Shown piece by piece: positions 63,448 to 64,000 of a DNA stretch of 64,000 bases (position 1 is the first letter of the stretch; the number at the start of each line of letters is the position of its first letter). The stretch comes from JAJCYL01 sp040222875. Lineage in GTDB: Bacteria; Bacteroidota; Bacteroidia; Cytophagales; Cyclobacteriaceae. Below the pieces are notes generated by a model that saw nothing but the letters and a program-made list of their open reading frames with translations, was not told the origin of the DNA and made no database searches. The stretch covers positions 1 through 64,000 of the forward strand of contig JAVKCG010000005.1 in assembly GCA_040222875.1 (NCBI GenBank). Reading direction: 5' to 3'. A program made the position numbers and the translations under genes.

Positions 63448-63522
63448 GGTGGAAGATCGGACTTGAACCGACGACCTCCTGAACCACAATCAGGCGTTCT
63501 AACCAACTGAACTACAACCACC
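63448..63522 (-). tRNA. tRNA-His (GTG anticodon)
   Basis: The minus strand folds into a full cloverleaf: anticodon stem CCTGA/TCAGG with loop TTGTGGT (anticodon GTG), T-loop TTCAAGT, and D-loop with GTTGGTTAGA. The 5' G at 63522 pairs with C73 (63448), giving the eight-pair acceptor stem of tRNA-His with G-1. Acceptor pairs 5-68 and 6-67 read as U-U. The 3' CCA is not encoded. Confidence 0.93.
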
Positions 63523-63537
63523 GTCTAAAAAGGAAGG

Positions 63538-63545
63538 CAAAAGTA
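63538..63545 (-). promoter_or_regulatory. -7 element of tRNA-His
   Basis: The minus strand reads TACTTTTG, an exact TAnnTTTG match, 15 bases upstream of the tRNA 5' end. No TTG stands at the ideal distance upstream. Confidence 0.45.
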
Positions 63546-63633
63546 GGAACACCTCTTCAATTAAGCTATACTTTCAATTGGAATTGTTTGTTTTCAATTT
63601 GTGTAAATTGGGCGCCCAATAAGACCTAAACCA

Positions 63634-64000
63634 ATGAAATACCTGCTAATAATTTTAACTTCCTTTTTTTATTTTACTGTTCCAGCCCTGGCAAATGAAA
63701 CGCTGGATTTAAATCAAAATCGAATTGAGAATTTTGACATTGACGCGGAAACACAAAAGTATATTGATACCCTTACTGGTGAGCAAAAAGAGCAATCCGA
63801 TGCATATTTTGAGGGAGGGTACTGGCTTTTATTATGGGGATTAATAGTTGAATTATTTGTGGCATGGCTGCTACTGGCCAAAGGGTTAAGTAAAAAAATA
63901 AAATCAATTGCTGAGAAGATTTCTACTAAAGTCAATCTCACTAATTTCCTGTATTTATGCATCTATTCAGTGGTCACCTACTTAATCGTTTTACCATGGA
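63634..64000 (+). CDS. M48 family metallopeptidase (Ste24-like), N-terminal part
   Basis: The frame opens at ATG 63634 and runs off the window after 122 residues. It begins with a signal-like hydrophobic stretch, then FDIDAETQKYIDTLTG, SDAYFEGGYWLLLWG and further transmembrane helices. This is the N-terminal domain of Ste24-type CAAX prenyl protease 1 homologues, which are membrane zinc peptidases of family M48. The HExxH catalytic part lies outside the window. The gene diverges from tRNA-His. The assignment rests on the distinctive YFEGGYWLLLW segment. Confidence 0.75.
   Translation, partial: MKYLLIILTSFFYFTVPALANETLDLNQNRIENFDIDAETQKYIDTLTGEQKEQSDAYFEGGYWLLLWGLIVELFVAWLLLAKGLSKKIKSIAEKISTKVNLTNFLYLCIYSVVTYLIVLPW

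Noticed and set aside
63611..63618. GGGCGCCC palindrome upstream of the M48 peptidase
   Set aside because: An 8-bp GC palindrome can occur by chance, and no related site was noticed near other genes.

Overview
The window looks like chromosomal DNA of a free-living Bacteroidota bacterium, probably of the order Cytophagales and possibly marine. The reasons are the SusC/SusD pair, a type IX secretion C-terminal domain, promoters of the TTG-N19/20-TAnnTTTG kind, lack of strong Shine-Dalgarno sites, frequent TTG/GTG starts, and the rplM-rpsI-rpsB-tsf order. I see no insertion sequence, rRNA, CRISPR array or prophage.

Layout. 1-480 is gene-free and holds an outward promoter, a G-rich minisatellite and a REP-like element with a perfect 19-bp hairpin. 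481-10208 carries a secreted Asp-box propeller protein, a TolC-type channel, an SDR-lpxH-propeller operon, and the ribosomal operon rplM-rpsI-rpsB-tsf. 10459-20642 is mostly housekeeping: a DUF349 protein, a nucleotide-sugar dehydrogenase, a sulfate-activation cluster (DUF2061, cysC, cysD, cysN, cysQ) with a HicAB-type toxin-antitoxin pair inserted before cysQ, then sucD, sua5 and pgk.

From about 20.7 to 63.3 kb lies a large glycan-utilisation region. Its core is a GntR regulator, an ECF sigma factor and a small FecR-like protein, followed by a co-directional series: SusC, SusD, ROK kinase, phosphomannose-isomerase-type protein, MFS sugar porter, GH92 alpha-mannosidase, esterase and an FG-GAP/UnbV lipoprotein. 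Around it are a sialate O-acetylesterase, a GH38 alpha-mannosidase, four secreted proteins of a DUF4185/DUF5005-like type, a T9SS-exported FG-GAP protein, and two sets of sugar-acid genes (uxuA, mutarotase-like, SMP-30 lactonase and SDR on +; SDR and FAH hydrolase on -). An operon of an APH/MTR-kinase-like kinase and an unusual enolase follows. The window ends with tRNA-His and the start of an M48 peptidase.

Working model (inference): exo-acting alpha-mannosidases and esterases strip an acetylated mannose-rich glycan. Mannose enters by the MFS porter and is either phosphorylated and isomerised (ROK kinase, PMI), or oxidised without phosphorylation: dehydrogenase, lactonase, mannonate dehydratase, 2-keto-3-deoxy-acid dehydrogenase, FAH hydrolase, giving pyruvate and glycerate. 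The kinase/enolase pair could then take glycerate to PEP. The individual families are well supported; the joined-up route is a hypothesis.
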